A stretch of DNA of 64,000 nucleotides, taken from assembly GCA_003150395.1 (NCBI GenBank), contig QAMI01000056.1:10656-74655 (forward strand), in the 5' to 3' direction. The notes beneath the pieces were generated by a model. It was not told the origin of the DNA and did no database searches. It saw only the letters and a program-made list of their open reading frames with translations. Source of the DNA: Candidatus Gastranaerophilales bacterium (GTDB lineage Bacteria; Cyanobacteriota; Vampirovibrionia; Gastranaerophilales; Gastranaerophilaceae). Shown here piece after piece: positions 26,426 to 34,963 of this stretch; position 1 is the first letter of the stretch; each line of letters opens with the position of its first letter. The translations under genes were made by a program, and so were the position numbers.

Positions 26426-27331
26426 ATGAGTAAAAATGCGCCTGTTAGTATGAAGAAGGTTAAATCTAATCCCGCCAAAAATGAAGTTTTAATGTATGGA
26501 AATGGTGAGTTTACCGGGTATTTAAGAGAAATTTCTTCTTATCCTGTGCTTACGATTGCACAGGAACGAGAACTTGCAAAACGAGCAAAAGATGGTGATG
26601 GAGACGCAAAAAAACAACTTGTTCAATCTAATTTAAGAATTGTCGTAACGATAGCCAAAAAAGTCATTCATTCCTCGGGAATTCCTCTTGTAGATTTGAT
26701 TCAGGAAGGAAATCTGGGGCTGATGATTGCGGCAGAAAAATTTAATTATAAATTAGGTTACAAATTCTCAACATACGCCGGCTGGTGGATAAAACAATCT
26801 ATGTTCAAGGCAATTTCCGAACAATCGCACTGTATGAAAATTCCTGTTTATATTCAGGAAACTCTTTCGAAGTTTTCAAAAGTTAAATCACAGATGGAAA
26901 AACAATATAACTGTCAGGTTAAAAATCAGGAAGTTGCAAAGAAAATGAATATTGAACCTGATAAAATCGAAACCTTTTTATCCGCATACACAAAAACAAT
27001 TTCTATTGAAAGCGGACTTGAACGGGCTGATGGCAAAGAATTAAATGTTGCAGATATTCTAGAGGACAAAAACGCAAATGTTTCTACAAATGTAGAATAT
27101 GAAAATCTTAAAAATGATATAGCAATTGTGATTTCGACATTGAAAGAAAGAGAGCAAGAGGTTGTAAAGATGCGTTATGGACTTGGGAATGCCGCAAAAT
27201 TGACTCTTGAAGAAATCGGCAATATTTACGGTGTAACAAAGGAATGCATTCGCCAAACAGAATTGCGAGCTTTGCAAAAGCTCAGATTATCAGGTCTGTC
27301 TCAAGAATTGCTTTCCGGATATATTGGTTAA
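26426..27331 (+). CDS. RNA polymerase sigma-70 family factor, group 2-like
   Basis: 301 residues with sigma regions 1.2 (YLREISSYPVLTIAQERELAKR), 2.1-2.4 (NLRIVVTIAKK ... DLIQEGNLGLMIAAEKFNYKLGYKFSTYAGWWIKQSM), 3 and 4 (LTLEEIGNIYGVTKECIRQTELRALQKLR). Region 1.1 is absent. Region 2.4 and the start of 3.0 (SEQSHCMKIPVY) differ from the housekeeping consensus (DQARTIRIPVH), so it is probably an alternative factor with related but not identical promoter preference, as in cyanobacterial group 2 sigmas. It has its own promoter and terminator. Confidence 0.88.
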   Translation: MSKNAPVSMKKVKSNPAKNEVLMYGNGEFTGYLREISSYPVLTIAQERELAKRAKDGDGDAKKQLVQSNLRIVVTIAKKVIHSSGIPLVDLIQEGNLGLMIAAEKFNYKLGYKFSTYAGWWIKQSMFKAISEQSHCMKIPVYIQETLSKFSKVKSQMEKQYNCQVKNQEVAKKMNIEPDKIETFLSAYTKTISIESGLERADGKELNVADILEDKNANVSTNVEYENLKNDIAIVISTLKEREQEVVKMRYGLGNAAKLTLEEIGNIYGVTKECIRQTELRALQKLRLSGLSQELLSGYIG

Positions 27332-27373
27332 TACTCGTGTGTTTTTATATGTCTCGTGTTTAGTACCGATTTT

Positions 27374-27400
27374 ACCGCTCAAATGGGCGGTTTTTGTTTT
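27374..27400 (+). terminator. Terminator of the sigma factor gene
   Basis: ACCGCTC (27374) pairs with GGGCGGT (27385), followed by TTTTGTTTT. Confidence 0.75.
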
Positions 27401-27470
27401 TATGTAGTAATTTCTCTCTATCGTGTAAACAGAGGTTTACAAAATTAATAAAATAATTAAAAATAAAATT

Positions 27471-28010
27471 ATGAAAAAGTTTTTTATATTTTTTTTAATA
27501 TTTTTTGCAGCCATGGCAAATCCTGTATATGCAGAGGGGGATTTGTGGGATAATTTTGGAGACCAAAACGCTTATGGTCAGAAGCCTGTAACGGATGAAG
27601 AATTTGATAAAGCTCTTGAAAGCAAAAAGGGTAAACCTAAAAAGCTGAAAGACCGCCTTCTCAGAAACGGTGAAGCATTTCAGGAGAGTAACGAAACCGC
27701 ATTTTTGACAGCGATTCCAAAGGAACTTCCGATACTTTTAATTCCTTTGAATTTAGAGCTGAAAAATGAGGCTGTTCTTCCTGTCGGGCATTATCAGGTT
27801 TTGGGAGAAAAAAAAGACGGAAAAGTATATCTGAAACTTTTTCAGGCGCATAATATGCTTGCAAGCCTTGAAGCTATTGAGACTAATGATGATTTCGGCG
27901 AGGAAGAAATTAATTTTGTGAAACTTATTGACAACGGAGAGGAGCAGGCAAAAATAATTTATGGTTCTGTAGATTTCAATGCATATGTAGTCGTGAGAAT
28001 TGCAAAATAA
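27471..28010 (+). CDS. Secreted protein of unknown function, 179 aa
   Basis: Begins with a strong signal peptide (KKFFIFFLIFFAAMANPVYA, cleavage likely after AEG or VYA). The mature region is acidic and then basic (KKGKPKKLKDRLL), ending in a beta-rich domain (VGHYQVLGEKKDGKVYLKLF ... AKIIYGSVDFNAYVVVRIAK). It has a weak ribosome binding site. Located 60 bp before deoB, possibly in the same transcript. No family recognised. Confidence 0.65.
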   Translation: MKKFFIFFLIFFAAMANPVYAEGDLWDNFGDQNAYGQKPVTDEEFDKALESKKGKPKKLKDRLLRNGEAFQESNETAFLTAIPKELPILLIPLNLELKNEAVLPVGHYQVLGEKKDGKVYLKLFQAHNMLASLEAIETNDDFGEEEINFVKLIDNGEEQAKIIYGSVDFNAYVVVRIAK

Positions 28011-28070
28011 TTTCAGATTGCGTTATTTTATGTTAAAATAGCAGAAGAAAAAGTAAATAGGAGTTAAATT

Positions 28071-29243
28071 TTGAAAAGAGCGATAATTATAGTAATTGAT
28101 AGTATGGGAATTGGAGCAATGCCGGATTGCAAAGATTTTGGAGATATTCCTGAGTGCAACACCTTAAAAAATGTCTGCGAATTTAATAACGGATTAAAGG
28201 TGCCAGTTTTAGAGAAAATGGGGCTTGGAAATATTCAGAATTTTAAAGGAATTTCACCGGTTGAAAATCCTGCTGCACAGTTTGGAACTTTGGTAGAAAA
28301 ATCAAGAGGTAAAGACACCACTACCGGTCACTGGGAAATTGCCGGGTTGGTTTCGGAAACTCCTTTCGCGACTTTTCCTGATGGTTTTCCGGAAGAACTC
28401 GTTTCCAAATTCATATCAGAAACCGGCTGCGGCGGAATTTTGGCAAATTGTCCTGCAAGCGGAACTGCAATTATTGAAAAATTAAACGAAGAACATTATA
28501 AAACGAAATTCCCGATTGTTTATACAAGCGCTGATAGTGTTTTTCAAATCGCGCTTAACACTGATTTAATTCCGTTAGAAACACTTTACAAGTGGTGCGA
28601 AATTGCACGAAAAATCCTTGATGAATGTAATTATAATGTTTCACGCGTGATTGCACGCCCGTACAAAGTTATTGACGGAAAGCCGACAAGAATTTCAAAA
28701 GACAGACGTGATTATTCAATGGTTCCGAAAAGGACTTTGCTTAATGAGATTAAAGAAATGGGCGGAAGGGTTATTGCGATTGGAAAAATAGAAGATATTT
28801 TTTCAAAATCTGGAATTACGCATGCAATTCATACAGGATCAAATAAAGAAGGTCTTGAACTTACGCTGCTGGCTGTTAAAAATGAACTTGATTTACCTTC
28901 AATAGCATACAAGGATTATAAAGGCGGAAAAGCTTTCGATTTAATCTTTACAAATCTAGTGGACACAGATATGCTTTATGGTCATAGAAATGACGCAAAA
29001 GGTTACGGCTCTGCAATCGAAGAAATTGATTCCTACCTGGCAAAAATTTTGCCTGAATTAAGTGAAGATGATGTTTTATTTATAACGGCAGACCATGGCT
29101 GCGACCCGACAGTTCCTGGCACTGATCACACGCGAGAAATGGTGCCGCTTATTATTTACGGAGCTTCCATAAAACCGGAAAACCTTGGTAAAATCACAGG
29201 TTTTGACTATATAGCAGATAGAATAAGAAATCTGATTTTATAA
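28071..29243 (+). CDS. deoB: Phosphopentomutase
   Basis: Interconverts (deoxy)ribose 1-phosphate and 5-phosphate in nucleoside salvage; alkaline-phosphatase superfamily with two manganese ions. Motifs: IDSMGIGAMPDC at the N terminus, DTTTGHWEIAG with the phosphorylated Thr, and TADHGCDPTVPGTDHTRE near the C terminus. Length 390 fits. It starts with TTG preceded by AGGAG; no ATG near this position gives the family N terminus. No purine-nucleoside phosphorylase is adjacent. Confidence 0.96.
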   Translation: MKRAIIIVIDSMGIGAMPDCKDFGDIPECNTLKNVCEFNNGLKVPVLEKMGLGNIQNFKGISPVENPAAQFGTLVEKSRGKDTTTGHWEIAGLVSETPFATFPDGFPEELVSKFISETGCGGILANCPASGTAIIEKLNEEHYKTKFPIVYTSADSVFQIALNTDLIPLETLYKWCEIARKILDECNYNVSRVIARPYKVIDGKPTRISKDRRDYSMVPKRTLLNEIKEMGGRVIAIGKIEDIFSKSGITHAIHTGSNKEGLELTLLAVKNELDLPSIAYKDYKGGKAFDLIFTNLVDTDMLYGHRNDAKGYGSAIEEIDSYLAKILPELSEDDVLFITADHGCDPTVPGTDHTREMVPLIIYGASIKPENLGKITGFDYIADRIRNLIL

Positions 29244-29253
29244 AAAATTAATA

Positions 29254-29281
29254 TTGAAATTAAAAAATTTTATTATATAAT
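29254..29281 (+). promoter_or_regulatory. Promoter of the ferredoxin gene
   Basis: TTGAAA (29254-29259) and TATAAT (29276-29281) are 16 bp apart. The gene starts at 29333 after an AAGGAG. Confidence 0.6.
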
Positions 29282-29332
29282 ATTATTGTGAAATTAATTT
29301 CACAATGTCGAAATAAAATAAGGAGAAAAACA

Positions 29333-29509
29333 ATGAATGTAAAAGTTAATGATTCATGTATAGCATGCGGCGCTTGCGAATCAATTTGCGACGCTGTATT
29401 TTCAGTTGAAGATATCGCAAAAGTTAATGAATCTGCAGTAGCTGATAACGAAGACTGCGTTAAAGAAGCCGCAGATGCTTGCCCGGTTGGCGCTATCGAA
29501 GTTGAATAA
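29333..29509 (+). CDS. Small one-cluster [4Fe-4S] ferredoxin
   Basis: 58 residues from the ATG after AAGGAG; a longer frame begins 15 codons earlier without support. The motif CIACGACESIC supplies CxxCxxCxxxC, while the second half keeps only DC and ACP, so one cluster is bound and the other two cysteines could form a disulfide, as in Thermotoga-type ferredoxins. The residue after the fourth Cys is Asp rather than the usual Pro. Cytosolic electron carrier; the partners are not in the window, though the activase at 16219 is the kind of enzyme that takes electrons from ferredoxin. Confidence 0.9.
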   Translation: MNVKVNDSCIACGACESICDAVFSVEDIAKVNESAVADNEDCVKEAADACPVGAIEVE

Positions 29510-29534
29510 TTAAACGTAATTAATAGTAAATAAT

Positions 29535-29570
29535 AAAAAAGACTTTATAAGAAATTATAAGGTCTTTTTT
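29535..29570 (+). terminator. Terminator of the ferredoxin gene
   Basis: A hairpin of AAAAAAGACTTTATAA against TTATAAGGTCTTTTTT with a GAAA loop, lying 25 bp after the stop codon. Confidence 0.8.
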
Positions 29571-29622
29571 ATTTTCCTTGTTTGCGCTAAAATTATAATA
29601 TCAAAAGAACAGGAGTATATTT

Positions 29623-29901
29623 ATGGCAACAGAAGTAAGAGCGAGTCACATTCTTGTGAAAACAGAAGATCAAATAAAAACCCTTCTCGAACGTCTTCAA
29701 AAAGGTGAAACTTTTGAAGAATTGGCTGAGAAGATTTCGCTTTGCCCTTCAAGAGCAAACGGCGGAGATTTAGGTTATTTTGAACGAGGCGAAATGATAA
29801 AAGAATTTGAAGACGTATGTTTTGATACAGAAGTCGGAGATTTGGCAACCGTTGAAACCAATTACGGCTGGCATTTAATCAAAGTCACAGGTAAAATCTA
29901 A
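29623..29901 (+). CDS. Parvulin-type peptidyl-prolyl cis-trans isomerase
   Basis: A stand-alone 92-residue PpiC-type rotamase domain without signal peptide, so cytosolic. Motifs: ASHILVKTEDQ at the N terminus, FEELAEKISLCPSRANGGDLGYFERGEM and the C-terminal ETNYGWHLIKVTG. Accelerates proline isomerisation during folding. Its stop overlaps the next start by 1 nt, so it is coupled to the peptidase that follows. Confidence 0.92.
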   Translation: MATEVRASHILVKTEDQIKTLLERLQKGETFEELAEKISLCPSRANGGDLGYFERGEMIKEFEDVCFDTEVGDLATVETNYGWHLIKVTGKI

Positions 29902-31457
29902 TGAATGATATTCTCTTATCAGCTCGGGAATTTATGAAGCGGGAAAAAGTTGATTTTTTGCTCGTGAATTCTACAAACGAATTTCTGGTTGAATATAACG
30001 ATTTACAGGAGAATGCCAGGTATAAACTTACCGGATTTTCAGGTTCAACGGGCGACGCGCTTTTAGGTTTTAACAAGCTTTATCTTTTTGTAGATGGCAG
30101 ATATCATATACAGGCTGATTTGGAGGTTAACCCGGAGATTGTCACTGTTGTAAAACTTCTTGCGGGTCAATCCCAGTTAACTGAAATTGCAAAACTAATT
30201 CCTGCAAATGCCGTTGTCGGTGTATGCTCAAAAAAGAATTCTCAGTCGCGTGTTGAGGCTATGGAGAAGCATTTTAAAGTAAAACTTTTACCGGAAGACG
30301 GAATTCAAACTTCAGCGCCTGATTTTGGGCTAATTGAAGAAATAAGCGAGAACTTATGCGGAATTTCTTCGGACGAAAAAATTGCAAAAATTCAAAAAAC
30401 TTTGCAAATTCATGAAAGTATTCTTTTTACTAACCCTGAGGATGTTTCATATCTTTATAACAAACGTGATTTTTCAAGGCCCTATTCTTCAAAAATTACA
30501 GGGAAAGCTCTTATCTCAAAACATTCGGATATGCTTTTTACAGGCGAAAAAATAAAAGACTTTGACAAATATATAACTTCTGATGTTGTTTATGCTGATA
30601 AAACAACAATCAGCGCATGTGATTATGCACTTCTTGGTAAAAAAGTCCGTCAGATTAAGGAAAATCCTGTTCAGATAATGCGAACGGTTAAAACTGACGC
30701 GGAAATAGAACATTTGAAATCAGCTTTTTCACGGACTGACAAAACAATGTACGCAATTCGGGATTTTCTCAATGAAAATGATAATATTTCAGAATACGGC
30801 ATTGCCGAAAAACTTGAAGAACTTTTTAATGAATTCGGCGCCAAAAACCTGAGTTTTAAATCAATAGTTGCGCACAATCAAAATTCTGCGCTTGCTCACT
30901 ATTCAAAATCTTCAAAGGAAGAAATTTTAAAAGAAGGAAGTCTTGTTTTAATTGATTGCGGCGCATATTATGAGGGCGGACTTGCAACCGATATTACAAG
31001 AGTTTTTGTCAAAGGTGAGCCAACTGCTTTACAAAAACAGGTTTATACAACAGTGCTAAAATCTTTTCTGAATGCTTACAACTTTAAAATGTCTGAAGAA
31101 ACCTCCGGATTTGAAATTGACAGGCTTGCCCGGCAGGTTTTTGACGAAAATCAAATTGACGGTTTTGTTTTTAATCACGGACTTGGCCATGGGCTGGGAA
31201 TTAATGTTCATGAAGCTCCGCCTAGCTTAAGCTTAAATGAAATCGCGAAAACTCCTATTAAAAATAACATGTGTTTTACGATTGAACCAGGACTTTATAA
31301 CAAAGACCATTTTGGAGTTCGATTGGAGAATTCCTGTTACCTTGAAAACGGTGAAATAAAATCTTTTACAAACATGTGCTATGAGAAAAAACTTATAGAT
31401 TTCAGTCTGCTGAACGAACAAGAAAAAGAATGGCTAAATGCCTTTGAGGTGTTGTAG
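29901..31457 (+). CDS. pepP: Xaa-Pro aminopeptidase (M24 family)
   Basis: Cleaves an N-terminal residue followed by proline, using two divalent metals. The 518 residues comprise two N-terminal creatinase-like domains (residues about 1-270) and a pita-bread domain. Metal ligands are visible: Asp in VLIDCGAYYEGGLATDITRV (two Asp), His in NHGLGHGLGINVHEAPPS, Glu in TIEPGLYN and Glu in VRLENSCYL. It starts 1 nt inside the previous gene and overlaps the next start by 1 nt, forming a coupled three-gene run of parvulin, peptidase and methyltransferase. The gene symbol is by family; substrate range is not shown. Confidence 0.88.
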   Translation: MNDILLSAREFMKREKVDFLLVNSTNEFLVEYNDLQENARYKLTGFSGSTGDALLGFNKLYLFVDGRYHIQADLEVNPEIVTVVKLLAGQSQLTEIAKLIPANAVVGVCSKKNSQSRVEAMEKHFKVKLLPEDGIQTSAPDFGLIEEISENLCGISSDEKIAKIQKTLQIHESILFTNPEDVSYLYNKRDFSRPYSSKITGKALISKHSDMLFTGEKIKDFDKYITSDVVYADKTTISACDYALLGKKVRQIKENPVQIMRTVKTDAEIEHLKSAFSRTDKTMYAIRDFLNENDNISEYGIAEKLEELFNEFGAKNLSFKSIVAHNQNSALAHYSKSSKEEILKEGSLVLIDCGAYYEGGLATDITRVFVKGEPTALQKQVYTTVLKSFLNAYNFKMSEETSGFEIDRLARQVFDENQIDGFVFNHGLGHGLGINVHEAPPSLSLNEIAKTPIKNNMCFTIEPGLYNKDHFGVRLENSCYLENGEIKSFTNMCYEKKLIDFSLLNEQEKEWLNAFEVL

Positions 31458-32206
31458 TGGAAAAGATTACGAGTGTTTCAAATAATCTGGTTAAGGAAAC
31501 CCTAAAACTTCAACAAAAGAAATACCGAGAAATTTCAGGTAAGTTTTTACTTGAGGGTTTCAAGCCGGTTTTTGAGGCTTTTCATTGTGGAGTTGAAATT
31601 GAATATGTTTTTGTTCGTGAGGACAAAGTTTCTGAATACGAATTTCTGAAAGATAAAATTATTTTGACAAACGAAATTGTTTTAAAGAAAATTTCAACCA
31701 CAGACAGTGCGCCTGATTGTGTGGGAGTTGCGAAACAGAAAATCTTTGGCATTTCACAAATTCAAAATGCACAGAAAGTTCTTCTTTTACAGAACATAAA
31801 AGATGCCGGAAATCTTGGTACAATTTTGCGAACAGCAGCAGCTTTCGGAGTTGATGCGGTTGTTCTTTTCGGAGACTGTGTTGATTTGTACAATCCGAAG
31901 GTTGTCCGCTCTGCAGTCGGATGTCTATGGAAACTTCCGATTGTGCAGATGTCAAATGTTGAAGAACTCCAAAAAACTTTTCCAAATCATACAAAAATCG
32001 CAACGCTTCCGCGTTCAAAGAACCTTCTCAAAACTTTCAGTGTAGAGAAGCCTTTTGTTATAATGTTCGGAAGTGAAGCTGAGGGGTTGAGCGAGGAATT
32101 AATAAAGCTTTCCACAACCGACTTAAAAATTGAAATGAAAGATAATGTGGAATCTTTGAATTTAAGTATTTCTTGCGGAATAGTTTTATATAAATTGTTA
32201 AATTAG
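31457..32206 (+). CDS. SpoU/TrmH family RNA methyltransferase
   Basis: 2'-O-ribose methyltransferase of the SPOUT class, most like the 23S rRNA enzymes with an N-terminal substrate-binding part (SVSNNLVKETLKLQQKKYRE ... FLLEGFKPVFEA). The three SpoU motifs are NIKDAGNLGTILRTAAAFG, FGSEAEGLSEEL and the terminal SLNLSISCGIVLYKL. 249 residues. GTG start overlapping the pepP stop codon by one base. The modified nucleotide cannot be told. Confidence 0.92.
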   Translation: MEKITSVSNNLVKETLKLQQKKYREISGKFLLEGFKPVFEAFHCGVEIEYVFVREDKVSEYEFLKDKIILTNEIVLKKISTTDSAPDCVGVAKQKIFGISQIQNAQKVLLLQNIKDAGNLGTILRTAAAFGVDAVVLFGDCVDLYNPKVVRSAVGCLWKLPIVQMSNVEELQKTFPNHTKIATLPRSKNLLKTFSVEKPFVIMFGSEAEGLSEELIKLSTTDLKIEMKDNVESLNLSISCGIVLYKLLN

Positions 32207-32263
32207 CTAGCAAAAAAATATATGTTCAGTTTTTAATATTACAGTAATTTCAGAGGAGTAATT

Positions 32264-32821
32264 GTGGCAATCAACAGTACCAATAACAGTATAGGTTTTC
32301 CGGGTTTGACAGCTAACCGTCCAGGCATGCTCATGACACCTGTGCCGGTGCCTGAAAATACAAAAATGCCAGAAGTTAAAGTTGAAAATCCTGTTCAAAA
32401 AACTTCAAAAGAAAAAATGAGCGATAATTCAAAATATTTTATCGGTGCAGCCGCAATTGCGGCGTCTGCAATTGCCGGAATGTATATTTACAAAGGTCGC
32501 AAACCTCCTCAGGAAGAAACTGTTGAACAAACAGTACAATTTATAGATAGAAAAGAGCCTGTGCGTTCTGGAATTGATTTCTTTAAAAAATATTTGGAAA
32601 AACTTTCTCCATCATTTGATTTTGAAACCAAAAGCCAGCATCCGGTAGGAAAGCATGGTGCTTATAGAATTGACGAAATTTTACGTCCTTCGGCTGTGAA
32701 ACATTCTGAATTTTTCAGAAAAGACGGAAGTTTATTTGCAAGTGTTGACTGGGATGATGATGGAAAGGTTATCAGTTATACTTTATTAAATAAAAATGGC
32801 AATGTTATAAACGAAATTTAA
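32264..32821 (+). CDS. Hypothetical protein with one membrane helix, 185 aa
   Basis: GTG start with GAGGAG upstream. The first 60 residues are polar and proline-rich, a single hydrophobic helix follows (YFIGAAAIAASAIAGMYIY, about 62-80), and the C-terminal 90 residues look like a small alpha/beta domain (SGIDFFKKYLEKLSP ... GSLFASVDWDDDGKVISYTL). This layout, with a polar N terminus followed by a helix, suggests a membrane-anchored protein. No family recognised. Located between the methyltransferase and dnaA. Confidence 0.65.
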   Translation: MAINSTNNSIGFPGLTANRPGMLMTPVPVPENTKMPEVKVENPVQKTSKEKMSDNSKYFIGAAAIAASAIAGMYIYKGRKPPQEETVEQTVQFIDRKEPVRSGIDFFKKYLEKLSPSFDFETKSQHPVGKHGAYRIDEILRPSAVKHSEFFRKDGSLFASVDWDDDGKVISYTLLNKNGNVINEI

Positions 32822-32899
32822 TGCAAGTAGAAGGTTTCGATAATAAAAATTTACAAAACCTTTGAGATTCTGTCTTCACTTTTGTAGTAAAATATTTTT

Positions 32900-34297
32900 A
32901 TGGATATTTTGGAAGTAAAAAAAATCTGGAGCGAGATAAAAATTGAACTTCGTGATGTAATCCCTGCTCACGCCTTTTATTCCTGGTTTGATTCAATTGA
33001 ACCTGTGGGATTTGATAATAATATTTTTTCACTTATTACAGTGCATCAGCTAGCGCCCCAAATTGTCAGACAAAATTATTTTAAACAAATCAGCGAAGCT
33101 TTGAAAAAGCATTTTGGATATGAGGTTGATTTTGATATTCAGTATGACGCCGCGTTTGCCGAAAAATATATTAAGGAAAAGAAAAAGGAAAGCGCGAAGC
33201 CAAAATCAATCCATGCTGATGAGGATGAAGAACAGAAAAAGGTTTTGGATAATCTTGCAAAAATGCAGTCTTTTTCAAACCTTAACTTAAAATATAAGTT
33301 CGAAAATTATGTTGTCGGCGAGAACAATCGTTTTGCACATGCTGTTGCCATTGCTGTTGCAAAAAATCCCGCAAAAAAATATAATCCGCTTTTTATTTAC
33401 GGAGCGTCAGGGCTCGGCAAAACTCATCTTATGCAGGCAATCGGGCATTATATTATTTTTAATAAACCAAAACTTCGCGTTAGATACATTAAAACAGAAG
33501 ATTATTTTAATGAAGTTATCAAAAATATTCAATGCAACGATAGAATTTCGCGAATGGAAAAATTCCGTCAAAAATACAGAAATATTGACGTGCTTTTGAT
33601 TGATGATATTCAATTCCTTGAATCTAAAAAAGCCACGATGGAAGAGATTTTTCATACTTTTGACAGTCTTCATAACAATAACAAGCAGATTGTTATAACC
33701 TCTGACCGCCAGCCAAAAGATATTCCAACACTTCCTGAGCGTTTGCGCACACGTTTTGAAATGGGAATTATGGTAGATATTACGCCTCCTGATTTTGAAA
33801 CCCGCGTTGCAATTTTAAAAAATCTCGGCGAACAGGTTGGAATGGATATCCCGTTTGAAGTTTACGAATATATTGCAAATAATTTTGTTTCAAATGTCAG
33901 AGAACTTGAAGGCGCGTTTAACAAAGTAAGCGCTTTTGCAGATATTGAAGGAATTCCTTTGACACTGGAATTTACGAAAAAAGTTCTAAATTGCGAAGCC
34001 TCAAGGAAAGAATTAACCATAGACGCTGTTGCTAAAACCGTTGCCGAATATTACGGCGTTTCTGTTGATGATTTTAAAAGCTCCTCGAGAAATCAAAAAG
34101 TATCGGGTTCACGTCATGTTGCAGTTTATTTGACCCGCGAGCTTACGGAAAAAAGTTTTGAAAGCATTGCTGAATTCTTTAACAAAAAGCACACTACGAT
34201 GCTCTATTCTTATGAAAAAATCAAAGATGAATTGAAAGTTAATAAAGAACTTGACAGAACAATTTCCGATTTAAAAATTAAATTAAAGGAATTATAA
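32900..34297 (+). CDS. dnaA: Chromosomal replication initiator DnaA
   Basis: AAA+ ATPase that binds DnaA boxes and opens the origin. All four domains are present in 465 residues: the N-terminal oligomerisation domain (about 1-80), a short linker, the AAA+ domain with Walker A GASGLGKTH (168-176) and Walker B LLIDDIQFL (about 231-239), and the DNA-binding domain ending in SGSRHVAVYLTREL and KKHTTMLYSYEKI. No Shine-Dalgarno precedes the ATG, and a TAAAAT box lies only 7 nt upstream, so the message may be leaderless (inference). It is followed by ruvA rather than dnaN. Confidence 0.97.
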   Translation: MDILEVKKIWSEIKIELRDVIPAHAFYSWFDSIEPVGFDNNIFSLITVHQLAPQIVRQNYFKQISEALKKHFGYEVDFDIQYDAAFAEKYIKEKKKESAKPKSIHADEDEEQKKVLDNLAKMQSFSNLNLKYKFENYVVGENNRFAHAVAIAVAKNPAKKYNPLFIYGASGLGKTHLMQAIGHYIIFNKPKLRVRYIKTEDYFNEVIKNIQCNDRISRMEKFRQKYRNIDVLLIDDIQFLESKKATMEEIFHTFDSLHNNNKQIVITSDRQPKDIPTLPERLRTRFEMGIMVDITPPDFETRVAILKNLGEQVGMDIPFEVYEYIANNFVSNVRELEGAFNKVSAFADIEGIPLTLEFTKKVLNCEASRKELTIDAVAKTVAEYYGVSVDDFKSSSRNQKVSGSRHVAVYLTRELTEKSFESIAEFFNKKHTTMLYSYEKIKDELKVNKELDRTISDLKIKLKEL

Positions 34298-34298
34298 A

Positions 34299-34916
34299 AT
34301 GTACGATTATATAAAAGGTATTTTTGCAGGCAAAAACAATTCATCAAAAGGGTTTTTCATCACTATCGAAAATAACGGGATTGGATATCTTGTTGAAGTA
34401 ATGTCCCGTGATTTTTCTATAATAGAGAAACTTGGAGATGAAGGAAAGCTGTATACAATTCTCCTTCATCGTGAAGATAAAATGGCGTTATGCGGATTTT
34501 TGCATAAAGAGGATCGTGACATTTTTTCAATACTGACCTCTGTTTCAGGAGTCGGAAGCAAGATGGCTTTGACGCTTTTAGATGAATTTCAGTCGTCAGA
34601 ATTAATCGGATTTGTAATTCAGGGTAATTACAAAGAGCTTACCAGAGCAAAAGGCGTTGGGCCAAAACTTGCTCAAAAAATCATCCTTGAATTAAAAGAT
34701 AAATTAATGAATTATAACAATACCGCTCCGATTGAGGTTAAAAGTGCTTCTGTGCAAAATTCGCAGGCTATGGAAGATGCTCAAATGGTGCTTATTTCTC
34801 TGGGTTATGACAGGGAAGAAATTAAAACAGCCTTTTCTAAAGTTTGTGCAGTTTTGAATTCTGATGCTTCTGCTGAAGAAATATTAAAAGAGTCGCTTAA
34901 AATACTTTCTGTCTAG
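34299..34916 (+). CDS. ruvA: Holliday junction branch migration protein RuvA
   Basis: Tetrameric junction-binding subunit that loads RuvB. 205 residues with an OB-fold N terminus (MYDYIKGIF ... GIGYLVEVMSRDF), two helix-hairpin-helix units (TSVSGVGSKMALTLL and RAKGVGPKLAQKIILELKDK) and the C-terminal RuvB-binding helices. It starts 1 nt after dnaA stops, a tight pairing not found in most bacteria. ruvB and ruvC are not in the window. Confidence 0.95.
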   Translation: MYDYIKGIFAGKNNSSKGFFITIENNGIGYLVEVMSRDFSIIEKLGDEGKLYTILLHREDKMALCGFLHKEDRDIFSILTSVSGVGSKMALTLLDEFQSSELIGFVIQGNYKELTRAKGVGPKLAQKIILELKDKLMNYNNTAPIEVKSASVQNSQAMEDAQMVLISLGYDREEIKTAFSKVCAVLNSDASAEEILKESLKILSV

Positions 34917-34963
34917 ATTTCTTTTTTACGACTCTTTTAGATGTATACTATGTTTTATTTATG

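Noticed and set aside
32820..32900. Replication origin next to dnaA
   Set aside because: Only 80 bp of spacer and no DnaA-box cluster or repeated AT-rich 13-mers.
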